Assembly: GCF_900314695.1 (NCBI RefSeq)
Contig: NZ_OMWD01000011.1
Location: 1-64,000 of the forward strand
Source: an uncultured Methanobrevibacter sp.
Lineage (GTDB): Archaea; Methanobacteriota; Methanobacteria; Methanobacteriales; Methanobacteriaceae
Reading direction: 5' to 3'
Length of the DNA stretch: 64,000 nucleotides
Part shown: positions 9,427 to 18,095 of the stretch, piece by piece
Layout of the letters: each line of letters begins with the position of its first letter
Numbering within the stretch: the stretch's first letter is position 1
The notes under the pieces: model-generated
Database searches by the model: none
Told to the model about the DNA's origin: nothing
Seen by the model: only the letters and a program-made list of their open reading frames with translations
Translations under genes and position numbers: made by a program

Positions 9427-11652
9427 ATGGATAAAATTTTCATAAATTTAAAAAATTGTCACGGAATTAAGCAATTTAAACATGCATTTAATTTTGAAAG
9501 AACAGGAGTTAAAAATACGAATATTTCTTTAATTTATGCTCCAAATGGAATGATGAAAACCTCCTTTGCAAAAACTTTAAGAGATATAGGCAATAACGAA
9601 TCCCCTCAAAATCAAATCAATGGCCAACCACCTCTTTATAATATTAAAATTTATGAAGATGATGATTCATTTGAAATAGATAATGAAGAGGTAAATAAAA
9701 GGATTTTTGTAATCGAATCCATGAACAGAGACTTTTCTTTTGAAAACACAACTCCCTTAATTTCAAATAAACAATCAAGAGATGAATACAATGAAATTTT
9801 TAATGACTTAATATCTAAAAAGAATGAATTTCTTAGTATTATAAAAAATAAAACCAAGATATCTGTTCCTCGAAATGAAGATCCGTATGACTTTATTGAA
9901 AATAAAATAAATAACGATTTGAATAATGATTCCGAATCATTTCTAGAATTTTTATTTTCATTTTCAGAAGAGTTAGAAAATGATGATTTCCCACTTGATA
10001 TTAATTCAATAAAATATTCTGATTTATTTGATGATGGTATTATAAAATTATTAAAAGAAGAAGATATTCAAAATAACATTGAATCATTTTCTAATAATCT
10101 AAATAGGCTTCTTTCAAAATCTAAAATTTATGATGTTGAGCATTTTAATCATAATCATGCTAGTGATTTAGCCAAAGCCATTAAAAAAAATAATTTATTT
10201 GAGGTTGGTCATCAAATTAATTTCAAGGGCGTTAGAAAAAATGTATCTGATTATAAGGAATTAAATAAATTATTAAACAAACAAATGGATAAAATTTTTA
10301 AAGATGCCTCATTAAAGGATGATTTTGAAAATATCAATAAAAAATTTTCCAATGCAAAAACAAAGAATTTCCAAAATATTTTAGTTGAGCACAAAGAAAT
10401 TATACCTTATCTTGACGATATCGATAATTTTAAGAAATCATATTGGATTGCAGTTTTTAATTCAGAAAAAGAACAGTTTTTCACAATTATTAATGAGTAT
10501 AATGATAAACATTCAGAGTTAGACAGAATTAGATTAGATGCTTTAAATGAACAGACAGAATGGCAAAAGATTATTGAAATATTTAATAAAAGATTTCATG
10601 TTCCATTTACACTGAAATTGGAGAATAAAGAAGATGTCATATTAAAAGAAGATACTCCTCGAATATCATTTTATTATGAATACAATGATGAACCAATAGA
10701 AATTTCATTAGACACCCTGAAAGAAATATCCAGTGCAGGACAGGAAAGGGCGATGTATTTGTTAGATATATTATATCAAATCGAAGCTAAAAAAAGCGAT
10801 AAAGATACACTACTAATTTTTGATGATATAGCGGATTCTTTTGATTATGATAACAAATATGCGATAATTGAATACATTTATGAGTTATCAAAAAGAGATG
10901 ACTTTAAAATTATTCTGCTAACACATAATTTCGACTTTTTTAGAGCATTAAAATCTAGATTGAATTGTAAATACACTTATTTTGCAAGTAAAACCGAATA
11001 TGGTATTATAAAGTTAGAGGATAACAATTTTGAATCATCAAATAATATCTTTGTTGAAATCCGAAAAAGAATTGAAGAAAACCCTGAAGAACATATTCGT
11101 GACATCCTGGCATTAATACCATTTATTCGGAATTTATATGAATATAATGGAAATCAAGAAAATTTTCTAAAGTTAACTAAAATCCTACATTATGATTTTG
11201 ATTATAATGAAGTTCCTTTAAATTCACTGACTAATATCTACTCAGAATGGAACATTCAAATCCCCAACAATACTGAAAAAATATATCAGTTAATTTTTCA
11301 GGAAGCTGAAGAAATTACACAAACACGAACAACAAAAATCAATATCGTCAACAAGCTCGTTTTATCAATGGCTATTAGATTAAAAGCTGAAAAATTCATG
11401 CTTGATTATTTAAATATTACAGATACATCAGAATTTGATAAAAATCAAACTAGATCATTATTTAATATGTTTAAAGTGAATTCTAATGAAAATAAAGATA
11501 TTGAAATACTTGAACGTGTTGCAATAATGACACCTGAAAATATCCACGTCAATTCATTTATGTATGAACCATTATTGGATATGAGTGATGCAGCTTTAAA
11601 GGACTTGTATTCAGATGTTTTAGATTTAATTGATAGTTACAATAATTCATAA
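9427..11652 (+). CDS. ABC/SMC-type ATPase of the AAA_13-like defence class
   Basis: 741 residues from ATG 9427, chosen over an upstream TTG at 9394 because AAGGTGG lies 5-8 nt before it. Walker A is 'YAPNGMMKTS' (K44), a variant of the usual GPNGSGKT. The middle (about 60-420) is helical and charged, without a CxxC zinc hook. The ABC signature is 'SSAGQER' from S435, Walker B 'LLIFDDIADS' (D466, D467) and the switch histidine H500 in 'LLTHNFDFF'. The last 240 residues are helical and end 'NSFMYEPLLDMSD'. This is the head layout of Rad50/RloC/PrrC-like ATPases that act as sensors in phage defence, where the C-terminal part often carries an effector. No nuclease motif is certain here. It is followed by a small acidic protein and a restriction-modification pair. 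Confidence 0.8.
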   Translation: MDKIFINLKNCHGIKQFKHAFNFERTGVKNTNISLIYAPNGMMKTSFAKTLRDIGNNESPQNQINGQPPLYNIKIYEDDDSFEIDNEEVNKRIFVIESMNRDFSFENTTPLISNKQSRDEYNEIFNDLISKKNEFLSIIKNKTKISVPRNEDPYDFIENKINNDLNNDSESFLEFLFSFSEELENDDFPLDINSIKYSDLFDDGIIKLLKEEDIQNNIESFSNNLNRLLSKSKIYDVEHFNHNHASDLAKAIKKNNLFEVGHQINFKGVRKNVSDYKELNKLLNKQMDKIFKDASLKDDFENINKKFSNAKTKNFQNILVEHKEIIPYLDDIDNFKKSYWIAVFNSEKEQFFTIINEYNDKHSELDRIRLDALNEQTEWQKIIEIFNKRFHVPFTLKLENKEDVILKEDTPRISFYYEYNDEPIEISLDTLKEISSAGQERAMYLLDILYQIEAKKSDKDTLLIFDDIADSFDYDNKYAIIEYIYELSKRDDFKIILLTHNFDFFRALKSRLNCKYTYFASKTEYGIIKLEDNNFESSNNIFVEIRKRIEENPEEHIRDILALIPFIRNLYEYNGNQENFLKLTKILHYDFDYNEVPLNSLTNIYSEWNIQIPNNTEKIYQLIFQEAEEITQTRTTKINIVNKLVLSMAIRLKAEKFMLDYLNITDTSEFDKNQTRSLFNMFKVNSNENKDIEILERVAIMTPENIHVNSFMYEPLLDMSDAALKDLYSDVLDLIDSYNNS

Positions 11653-11837
11653 TATATAATACTAGGGCAAATGACTTATTTTATAAACAGTGAAATTATG
11701 TTTGTGGATACAAACCATATGAAAATGCCTTGAAATAAGTTTATCCATTATGTTTTCAAATGTCTAGTAATCAAATAACTTGTAGTGAAATATAGTATAT
11801 ATCAAAAAAATTACTTTGCAAATGCTCTCTCTAATTC

Positions 11838-11847
11838 TTTATATACA
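11838..11847 (+). promoter_or_regulatory. TATA box for the small acidic protein gene
   Basis: TTTATATACA lies 49-58 nt upstream of the ATG at 11896, leaving a leader of about 25 nt that contains the ribosome binding site. It implies the gene has its own promoter, separate from the ATPase gene 243 nt upstream. Confidence 0.55.
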
Positions 11848-11895
11848 TTATAAACATACTTACTATATATAATAATATATTAAAAGAGGTTATTT

Positions 11896-12291
11896 ATGTC
11901 AAGTGAAAAATTACTAGAAGTAAATGAAAATATTTTATCTGAATTAACCAAATTAAGAAAAGAAGTTACTGAGATTAAAAAAGGATTGAATAAATCTAAT
12001 TCAAACAAACAAAAAAATACAGAATCCCATGAGGATTTATTTGATACTGAAAAAATGAAAAAAATAATTTCAGAATATGAGATGTACAATATTCATGATT
12101 TCATGGATTTGCTTGAAAATTTAAAAGATGGAAAACCTATTAATAATTATTCCTCTGAGGATAACAAAATATCTAGAAAGTTATATACTGAAATTTGTGA
12201 GTTGTTAACTAATATTAAAAATGGGGATTATGATTCAATTTTTAAACTCGATGAAAAATTCATATCTGATGAGGATTCCCCTGAGGAATAA
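11896..12291 (+). CDS. Small acidic coiled-coil protein, unknown
   Basis: 131 residues. GAGGT is located 7 nt before the ATG. Residues 5-36 form a heptad-patterned helix ('LLEVNENILSELTKLRKEV'), followed by a polar linker rich in K, N and Q (36-48) and an acidic helical C-terminal half ending 'DEDSPEE'. No cysteines, membrane segments or catalytic motifs are evident. It sits between the SMC-type ATPase and a restriction-modification pair, so a regulatory or partner role in defence is possible, but that is based on location only. I do not recognise the family. Confidence 0.75.
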   Translation: MSSEKLLEVNENILSELTKLRKEVTEIKKGLNKSNSNKQKNTESHEDLFDTEKMKKIISEYEMYNIHDFMDLLENLKDGKPINNYSSEDNKISRKLYTEICELLTNIKNGDYDSIFKLDEKFISDEDSPEE

Positions 12292-12560
12292 TACCATTAA
12301 TATTTTCAGAACAGGCAATGACAATTATGGCGAATATAATGAAAAATCAATGCAAGGCATATATTAAAATTTACAATATTTAATTTTAATTATTTGGAGT
12401 TTAAAAAGACATATTATTAATTAATGAACTAAAAATCATCAATATATCCCCATACTCCAGATAATTAAGTTATACACTATTTAAAGGAGATTCATTTATA
12501 AATTAATAATATTTAAGTATTATTAATAATATAATTATTAAACAGTTCCGGAGGATTTTT

Positions 12561-14042
12561 ATGTTAAATCATGTTGTTAATATTACCGACCAATATTTAG
12601 AAAAATTTCCCAAACCTGAAAGAAAAAACATTGGTCAGTTTTTCACTTCTAAAAATACTGCCGTTTTCATGGCAGATATGTTTAAGGAAAATATTAATAA
12701 AGACTTAACTATTTTAGATCCTGGTGCAGGTACTGGAATATTATCTGCCGCATTAATTGAAAGACTACAAAGTCTTAATTTGAATTCCATTCATCTAGTG
12801 ATGTATGAAAATGATGAAAATATTCTACCAACATTAGAATCAAATTGCAGATATCTAATTAAATCTTCCAAAATTCCATTAACAATTGATTTAGTCAAAA
12901 AGAATTTTATTTTAGACAATGAATTTGAAAATTCCCTATTAAACTCCAATACCAAATTTGATTTAATCATTTCAAATCCTCCTTATAAAAAAATACCTAA
13001 AAAAGCTCCTGAATCCCAGAAAATGTTAAATGTGGTTTACGGCGCTCCAAATTTATATTTTCTTTTCATGGCAATGTCTCTGCACCTTTTAAAAGAAGAT
13101 GGTGAAATGGTATTTATCATACCTCGTAGCTGGACATCTGGAAATTATTTTAAAACCTTCAGGAAATACTTATTAAGAAATGGGGAAATTAACAATATCC
13201 ATTTATTTATCAATAGAAATAATTTATTTAAGCAGGATTCCATTCTCCAAGAAACAATAATCGTTAAAGTTTCTAAAAGCCATAATAATCCTGAATTCAT
13301 TAATGTTTCCTCATCAAATGATTTCATGTTTGATGATTTGAAACGATTTAAGTTACCCTACGAATTATCCGTATCTAGAGACGATAATTCATTTATTTTT
13401 CTGCCGACAAATCAAAGCGAGGTTAATGTTTTAACTCTATTAAATAAATTTGAATATAGCCTCACTGATTTGGGAATTAAATTAAAAACAGGTTTAACAG
13501 TTGGCTTTAGAAATAAAGAGTTATTATCTGATTATCAATGCCCTCAATCCGTACCTATATTTTATCCATGCCATTTTAATGAAGGATTTGTTAAGTTTCC
13601 AGTTGACACTGATAAAAAACAATTTATTTTAAAAGATAAATCTAGTTTACTTCAGGACAATAAAAATTTCTTGTTTTTGAAAAGATTCACATCTAAAGAA
13701 GAAGAAAGAAGATTACAACCTGCAATATACCTACATGACTCTTTAAATGAATTTAATTATATTTCAACTGATAATAAAATTAATTTCATTGACACTATTA
13801 ACAAAAATGATTATTTGACACTGCCTGAAATTTACGGATTATTCGCCCTATTCAATTCCACAATATATGACATGTATTACAGGATTTTAGACGGAAGTAC
13901 ACAAGTAAATGCTAGTGAAATTAATTCAATGCCTGTTCCAGATAGAAATTCATTAAAACAACTAGGTAATAAAATAATTCATTCCAGTAATTTAACAACC
14001 CCTTATTGTGATAAAATATTAGGAGAATTAATTTATGGATAA
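12561..14042 (+). CDS. N6-adenine DNA methyltransferase of a PstI/BsuBI-type system
   Basis: 493 residues. GGAGG lies 5-9 nt before the ATG. Motif X-like 'IGQFFTSKNTAVFMADM' is at about 22-38, the SAM-binding motif 'ILDPGAGTGILSAALI' at 51-66, and the catalytic motif 'SNPPYKK' at 138-144, diagnostic of amino-methyltransferases acting on adenine. The order (SAM motif before NPPY) is that of the gamma class. The C-terminal half (about 250-480) should hold the target recognition domain. The stop overlaps the start of a PstI/BsuBI-family endonuclease by 8 nt, so the two form one operon. By analogy with that family the target may be CTGCAG, methylated on adenine, but the sequence alone does not prove it. 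Confidence 0.92.
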   Translation: MLNHVVNITDQYLEKFPKPERKNIGQFFTSKNTAVFMADMFKENINKDLTILDPGAGTGILSAALIERLQSLNLNSIHLVMYENDENILPTLESNCRYLIKSSKIPLTIDLVKKNFILDNEFENSLLNSNTKFDLIISNPPYKKIPKKAPESQKMLNVVYGAPNLYFLFMAMSLHLLKEDGEMVFIIPRSWTSGNYFKTFRKYLLRNGEINNIHLFINRNNLFKQDSILQETIIVKVSKSHNNPEFINVSSSNDFMFDDLKRFKLPYELSVSRDDNSFIFLPTNQSEVNVLTLLNKFEYSLTDLGIKLKTGLTVGFRNKELLSDYQCPQSVPIFYPCHFNEGFVKFPVDTDKKQFILKDKSSLLQDNKNFLFLKRFTSKEEERRLQPAIYLHDSLNEFNYISTDNKINFIDTINKNDYLTLPEIYGLFALFNSTIYDMYYRILDGSTQVNASEINSMPVPDRNSLKQLGNKIIHSSNLTTPYCDKILGELIYG

Positions 14043-14952
14043 TTTAGATTCTGCAAAAGAAATATTAAAAGCAATTGAAATGCCGGAACGACAACAAAAT
14101 GACATCAGTGCTTATACACTATTAGCATTAGCAGATATTAGCCAAGACAAAAATTGGAGTCAATCCAATAATGATTGGATAGGAATACATGAGATTATAC
14201 AATTCATATCCAATAATTATGATCAAACATATGCTGAAAATTCACGAGAATCTATTAGAAAAGATGCCATTCATCCATTTAGACATGCAGCAATAGTTAA
14301 AGATAATGGTGAAGCCACTAATTCTCCAAATTATAAATATAAATTAACAGATGAGTTTTTAAACTTAATACAAAGTTATGACACACCACAATGGGATAAA
14401 TCTTTAAATGAATTTTTATCATCACATGAATCATTAATACGCATATATTCTTCTCAAAGAGAATTAACAAAAAAACCAGTACAGATTAATGGTGAAATTT
14501 TTAGTTTTACCTCTGGAGAACATAATGAACTACAAATACAAATCCTTGAAGAATTTGCCCCACGTTTTGCACCGGGAAGTGAATGTTTATATGTAGGAGA
14601 TACTGCTAAAAAAGATTTATTCATTAACAATGAAAAATTAGAAGAATTAGGATTTGAAATTTCAACCCACAACAAAATGCCTGATGTTATTTTATATTGT
14701 GAAGAAAAAAATTGGATTTATTTTATTGAAGCTGTTACTTCAACAGGTCCAATGAATCCTAAAAGAATAATTGAAATTAACCAGTTAACTGAAAATGTTG
14801 ATGCAGGAAAAATTTACATTACTGCATTTTTAGATTTCAAAACATTTAAAAAATTCGCAACCGATTTAGCTTGGGATAGTGAAGTTTGGATTGCTGATAA
14901 TCCTGATCACTTAATCCATTTTAATGGGGACAGATTTTTAGGTCCAAGGTAA
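14035..14952 (+). CDS. Type II restriction endonuclease, PstI/BsuBI family
   Basis: 305 residues. GGAG 9 nt before the ATG overlaps the end of the methyltransferase gene. The C-terminal half carries the conserved run of this family: 'SGEHNELQIQILEEFAPRF', 'GDTAKKDLF', then 'MPDVILY' (D217) and 'YFIEAVTSTGPMNPKR' (E232), ending in 'NPDHLIHFNGDRFLGPR'. D217 and E232 would form the metal site of the PD-(D/E)xK-like fold. The N-terminal 130 residues look like a helical, winged-helix-like DNA-binding part ('DWIGIHEIIQFISNNYD'). PstI and BsuBI cut CTGCAG; this enzyme probably cuts the same or a similar site. Presumably protected by its overlapping partner. Confidence 0.93.
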   Translation: MDNLDSAKEILKAIEMPERQQNDISAYTLLALADISQDKNWSQSNNDWIGIHEIIQFISNNYDQTYAENSRESIRKDAIHPFRHAAIVKDNGEATNSPNYKYKLTDEFLNLIQSYDTPQWDKSLNEFLSSHESLIRIYSSQRELTKKPVQINGEIFSFTSGEHNELQIQILEEFAPRFAPGSECLYVGDTAKKDLFINNEKLEELGFEISTHNKMPDVILYCEEKNWIYFIEAVTSTGPMNPKRIIEINQLTENVDAGKIYITAFLDFKTFKKFATDLAWDSEVWIADNPDHLIHFNGDRFLGPR

Positions 14953-14967
14953 AAAAAAAAATAATTA

Positions 14968-15363
14968 TCAATTTATAATATTTTTGTTATGTATCCACTC
15001 ACGATGCTTTCCAATAGCTACACGAACAATAACATCAATCAAATCAGTTTCATCAATCTGTTTGAAATAATAGTGAGCCGGTCCTTCAAGCATCTGCCTT
15101 AAGTCATAAAAAGGCCTTGGCTTAACAGCATCCGGATGCATCAACCCATATTTTTTCAATAGCTTCACATTTTCTGTTTCGTATTTCTCCAATCCGGATT
15201 TCTGCACTTTAGTGGCAACGGTCTTTTCTTTTTTATCGAAAATCTTAGCAATTTGAGATGAATCGATTAAAATACTAGATTCAATTAACAGCAGCATTAT
15301 TTCTTTTCCTTTAACTGTTATTGTTGTTGGATGTGAATTTTCACTATCTAGTATTAATTTCAT
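14968..15363 (-). CDS. Small virus-associated protein, unknown
   Basis: 131 residues. GAGG lies 7 nt before the ATG. Residues about 25-60 could form a helix-turn-helix ('LIDSSQIAKIFDKKEKTVAT'), followed by 'KYGLMHPDAVKPRPFYDLRQML' and a C-terminal helix 'DVIVRVAIGKHREW'. It is the last gene of the capsid-like transcription unit, 73 nt after the second capsid-like gene, and converges on the restriction endonuclease gene. A regulator or a head-completion protein would both fit; I do not recognise it. Confidence 0.65.
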   Translation of the reverse strand: MKLILDSENSHPTTITVKGKEIMLLLIESSILIDSSQIAKIFDKKEKTVATKVQKSGLEKYETENVKLLKKYGLMHPDAVKPRPFYDLRQMLEGPAHYYFKQIDETDLIDVIVRVAIGKHREWIHNKNIIN

Positions 15364-15436
15364 TTTATTGCCTCAGTTATATATTACAATCTCTATCTAA
15401 AAAAATGTTTAGCTAGGAGAATTAACTCCCAACTAT

Positions 15437-16363
15437 TTAAGCCCTGAACTTACCTTTAATAATCCTATTAGGTGCATTCATCAAAACACCTACTGAAGTG
15501 AGTATGAATAACTTTGTATACATCGGCAGTTCATCTCGGATGTCCTTGCGCATGAATTCAATCAATGGATAAAAATCATATACATCCCCGTCAGGCCCTA
15601 AAGGAGCAACGGTAGTACCGCTTATTCTTGAGTATAACAATTTCATTCCTGGATTTTGATAGTCCATACCGATGTATGTTTTCTCGGCTATTTCAGATCC
15701 GCCGTCACAAACAGCAGTGCCCAATAAATCTATATTGTCAATACCGTAATATGACTTTATTGTTTCCACAGACTCAACTTGCCTATTTGAAGCAAACATA
15801 TCAGATTTTAATGTGGTTAATGACTTATAATTGACCGCCATGCTGTTCAGGTTACAGAAGCTTCCTGCTGACTCCTTGAACTTTTCCTGAGCCTTTAAAA
15901 TGGTAACTCCACTGTCATCACCGGAAGTGTGATTGTAGGTTGCTACTTTATCGTTGTTTAAAATCATGTTGATGGCAGCCTGCTCAATGCTTCTTCCTAT
16001 AAGAATCCCGACATCCTGAAGCATATCATGAACACTGATTAAATTAGAGTCAAGCATTTGCGCTGAGACATTCAACACGCCACCGATTGTATCGATTGAT
16101 ACTGTGTCACTTACTGGTTTTCTTACGTTCAGCTCCTGAAGTGTTGCTCCAGGCGCAACATCTTTTGCTTCACCTAATTGACCTTTTGCTATTATCTCAT
16201 CGATATTTACACGCTGGGACATGTAAGTGTAATATTGGCTGTTTTCCTCAATTTCCTGCTTTGGAATCAGTCTTGTAAATCTCATCCATTTGGCTGAAGT
16301 GTCTGCTACAATCTGTGCCATCACTTCATCCTGAACTTTAGTATTGTTTCCTTTAGTTAACAT
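15437..16363 (-). CDS. Major-capsid-like protein, copy 2
   Basis: 308 residues from ATG 16363, which has AAAGGTGATAAA in front and removes an artificial overlap with the upstream gene; an ATG/alternative start further up would add 13 residues. It is a clear paralogue of the preceding gene: both begin 'M.TKGN.TKVQ.EV.AQ', share 'GEAKD.APGA.LQELN.RKP', 'SIDT.GGVLNV', 'YYG.DNIDLLGT' and 'MRKDI.DELP.YTKLFI', and end with 'KGKFRA/TGKCRP'. The size, the position after a decoration-like gene and a portal gene elsewhere in the cluster suggest an HK97-type major capsid protein. Two copies in tandem could make a mixed shell, pentamer versus hexamer subunits, or an inactive duplicate. Confidence 0.75.
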   Translation of the reverse strand: MLTKGNNTKVQDEVMAQIVADTSAKWMRFTRLIPKQEIEENSQYYTYMSQRVNIDEIIAKGQLGEAKDVAPGATLQELNVRKPVSDTVSIDTIGGVLNVSAQMLDSNLISVHDMLQDVGILIGRSIEQAAINMILNNDKVATYNHTSGDDSGVTILKAQEKFKESAGSFCNLNSMAVNYKSLTTLKSDMFASNRQVESVETIKSYYGIDNIDLLGTAVCDGGSEIAEKTYIGMDYQNPGMKLLYSRISGTTVAPLGPDGDVYDFYPLIEFMRKDIRDELPMYTKLFILTSVGVLMNAPNRIIKGKFRA

Positions 16364-16373
16364 TTTATCACCT

Positions 16374-17312
16374 TTATGGTCTGCATTTTCCTGTAAGTGC
16401 AAGATGCGGTTTATTTAACAATATTCCAACCTTGGACTGGATGAACAGTTTAGTATACTGTGGCAGCTCATCATAGATGTCCTTTCTCATGATTTCGATG
16501 ATTGGATAAAAGTCTGCAATGTTTTCATCTGATGTAATTGGTGCAACAGTAGTTCCTGAAGACTTGGAATACAACACGGTCAACGGCGCATTCCTTAAGT
16601 CAAATGCAATGTAGTCCTTTTCTCCAAGCATTGCACCGCCGTCTGCATGGGTTGTTCCCAAAAAGTCAATATTATCCACACCATAATAGCTTTGTATTTC
16701 CTCAATCGGCTGAACCAGCTTATTGCTAATATATGCCAATTGCTTAATATAGCTTAATGTCCTGTATGACTCAACCATTACTGTTAAATCTGCACCTGCA
16801 CCGGAACTTCCTTTAAATGCTTCCTGTGCCTTGATGACAAACTGACCGAATGCCTCCATGGTATCCTCAGTTTGTGTGGTATTGTATGTTGGAACCTTAG
16901 GTGAGCTTACAAGAGTATTGTAAATGTTGGACTCGATTTTATTGGCAATAAGTGTTGCCACATCCGCCAACAAGTCCTCAAAAGAGATTCTGTCACTGTC
17001 AAAGACATCCTTGTTGACGTTTAATACTCCTCCGACTGTGTCAATGCTGATAGTGTCTGTTACAGGTTTTCTTATGTTCAGCTCCTGCAGGGATGCTCCC
17101 GGTGCCAGGTCTTTTGCCTCACCCAAAAGTCCACGTTTGATTGCATCATCAAGATTGATGTTCTGGCGGAAGTAAGTATAGTAATCAGAGTTTTCCTTGA
17201 TTTCCTGCTTTGGAAAGAGCCTTGCCAATCTTAATCTTTTAGCTGACTCATCAGTAATGGTTTGAGCAATTACTTCGTTTTGCACTTTGGTATCATTTCC
17301 TTTTGTAATCAT
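16374..17312 (-). CDS. Major-capsid-like protein, copy 1
   Basis: 312 residues. AAGGTGA precedes the ATG. An N-terminal helical arm (1-45), then 'GLLGEAKDLAPGASLQELNIRK' (about 74-95), 'SIDTVGGVLNV' (about 101-111), and a C-terminal beta-rich domain with 'EIMRKDIYDELPQYTKLFI'. It follows a decoration-like gene by 11 nt and precedes its paralogue by 10 nt, so the three form one unit under the promoter at 17836-17880. Assignment as a capsid protein rests on length, repeat of the pair, and neighbourhood with decoration and portal genes; I cannot confirm the fold. Confidence 0.75.
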   Translation of the reverse strand: MITKGNDTKVQNEVIAQTITDESAKRLRLARLFPKQEIKENSDYYTYFRQNINLDDAIKRGLLGEAKDLAPGASLQELNIRKPVTDTISIDTVGGVLNVNKDVFDSDRISFEDLLADVATLIANKIESNIYNTLVSSPKVPTYNTTQTEDTMEAFGQFVIKAQEAFKGSSGAGADLTVMVESYRTLSYIKQLAYISNKLVQPIEEIQSYYGVDNIDFLGTTHADGGAMLGEKDYIAFDLRNAPLTVLYSKSSGTTVAPITSDENIADFYPIIEIMRKDIYDELPQYTKLFIQSKVGILLNKPHLALTGKCRP

Positions 17313-17323
17313 TCACTATCACC

Positions 17324-17818
17324 TTAAGTTTGACCTGTTGTTCCAATATCATATGGTCTGAACACTTCGATATAATTGTAATCATCAGAACTAGCTACAG
17401 GGTGCATTGCAATGTATTCGCCGTCATCTGATTTGATTGCTCCAGTACTGGTTAGAGCAATTCTGTCATTGACATCAATGTTTGATAATCCTGAGGCTAG
17501 TTTTAATCTGAACATATGACCTAAAACTAGGATTGAAGTTTTCCTTCTACCCCCAGTCATGGTGACCGGATCGTTGACTGCAATACCTAAAATGATTTCA
17601 TCTTCAGCAGCAGTGTATTTTTTAACTGTTGGCTTTCCAATGTCTGAGGCAGCAGATAGAGTCACTGCATCATCGACCTTGACTTTGTTTCCTGCATACT
17701 CATAACCTGGAGTTTCTCCAGTTGGAGTTGTTACTGTGGTTGCAGTGATTGTACCTTCATCCAATAGGAAAGTTGTGACTTCTTTTCTCTCTTCAAGCAA
17801 TATTATAGAATCTGCCAT
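17324..17818 (-). CDS. Head-decoration-like protein (paralogue A)
   Basis: 164 residues, GGAGG 6 nt before the ATG. It is beta-rich and homologous to the first 165 residues of the collagen-fused protein at 28583-29527 and, more distantly, to 31099-31875. Shared strings include '[14 protein letters not shown]', 'VKKYT....DEI..GI.VNDP', 'LVLG...RLKLA' and 'A.HPV..SD.Y.Y'. It is the first gene of the capsid unit, where phage head-decoration or stabilising proteins usually lie just before the coat gene. It probably sits on the outside of the capsid. Confidence 0.7.
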   Translation of the reverse strand: MADSIILLEERKEVTTFLLDEGTITATTVTTPTGETPGYEYAGNKVKVDDAVTLSAASDIGKPTVKKYTAAEDEIILGIAVNDPVTMTGGRRKTSILVLGHMFRLKLASGLSNIDVNDRIALTSTGAIKSDDGEYIAMHPVASSDDYNYIEVFRPYDIGTTGQT

Positions 17819-17835
17819 AAATGTCCTCCACTTAA

Positions 17836-17880
17836 TTTATTATATAATTTATTATTTATAATATATAAATATTTATATAT
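17836..17880 (-). promoter_or_regulatory. Shared viral promoter module, capsid unit
   Basis: Contains the 20-nt string TTTATTATATAATTTATTAT (17836-17855, plus-strand reading), which is identical to one at 31062-31081, followed by TATA-like ATATATAAATATTTATATAT. Read on the minus strand it places a TATA box 40-60 nt upstream of the gene at 17818. Confidence 0.6.
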
Positions 17881-18095
17881 TATGGCTACTTTTTTTAAAA
17901 TTTAGCAAAGATTGACATTAACGATTAATAATCCAAAATAAGGGATAGAATAGAAATAAGCCAAAATAGAGTTGTAATGGAATGTCCTTAAAATAAAGAT
18001 GACTTACTTCTATTTTGAAAACAAATATAGGAGTGAAATTAATTTGTCCCCAATATAATATTTGTTATTATATTATATAATATTGAAAGTAAAAA

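Noticed and set aside
9427..11652. Rad50 repair protein
   Set aside because: No CxxC zinc hook, no mre11 neighbour, and a variant Walker A; the defence-type ATPase class fits better.
15437..17312. Encapsulin nanocompartment
   Set aside because: Two tandem copies with portal, scaffold and decoration genes point to a viral capsid; no cargo enzyme next to them.
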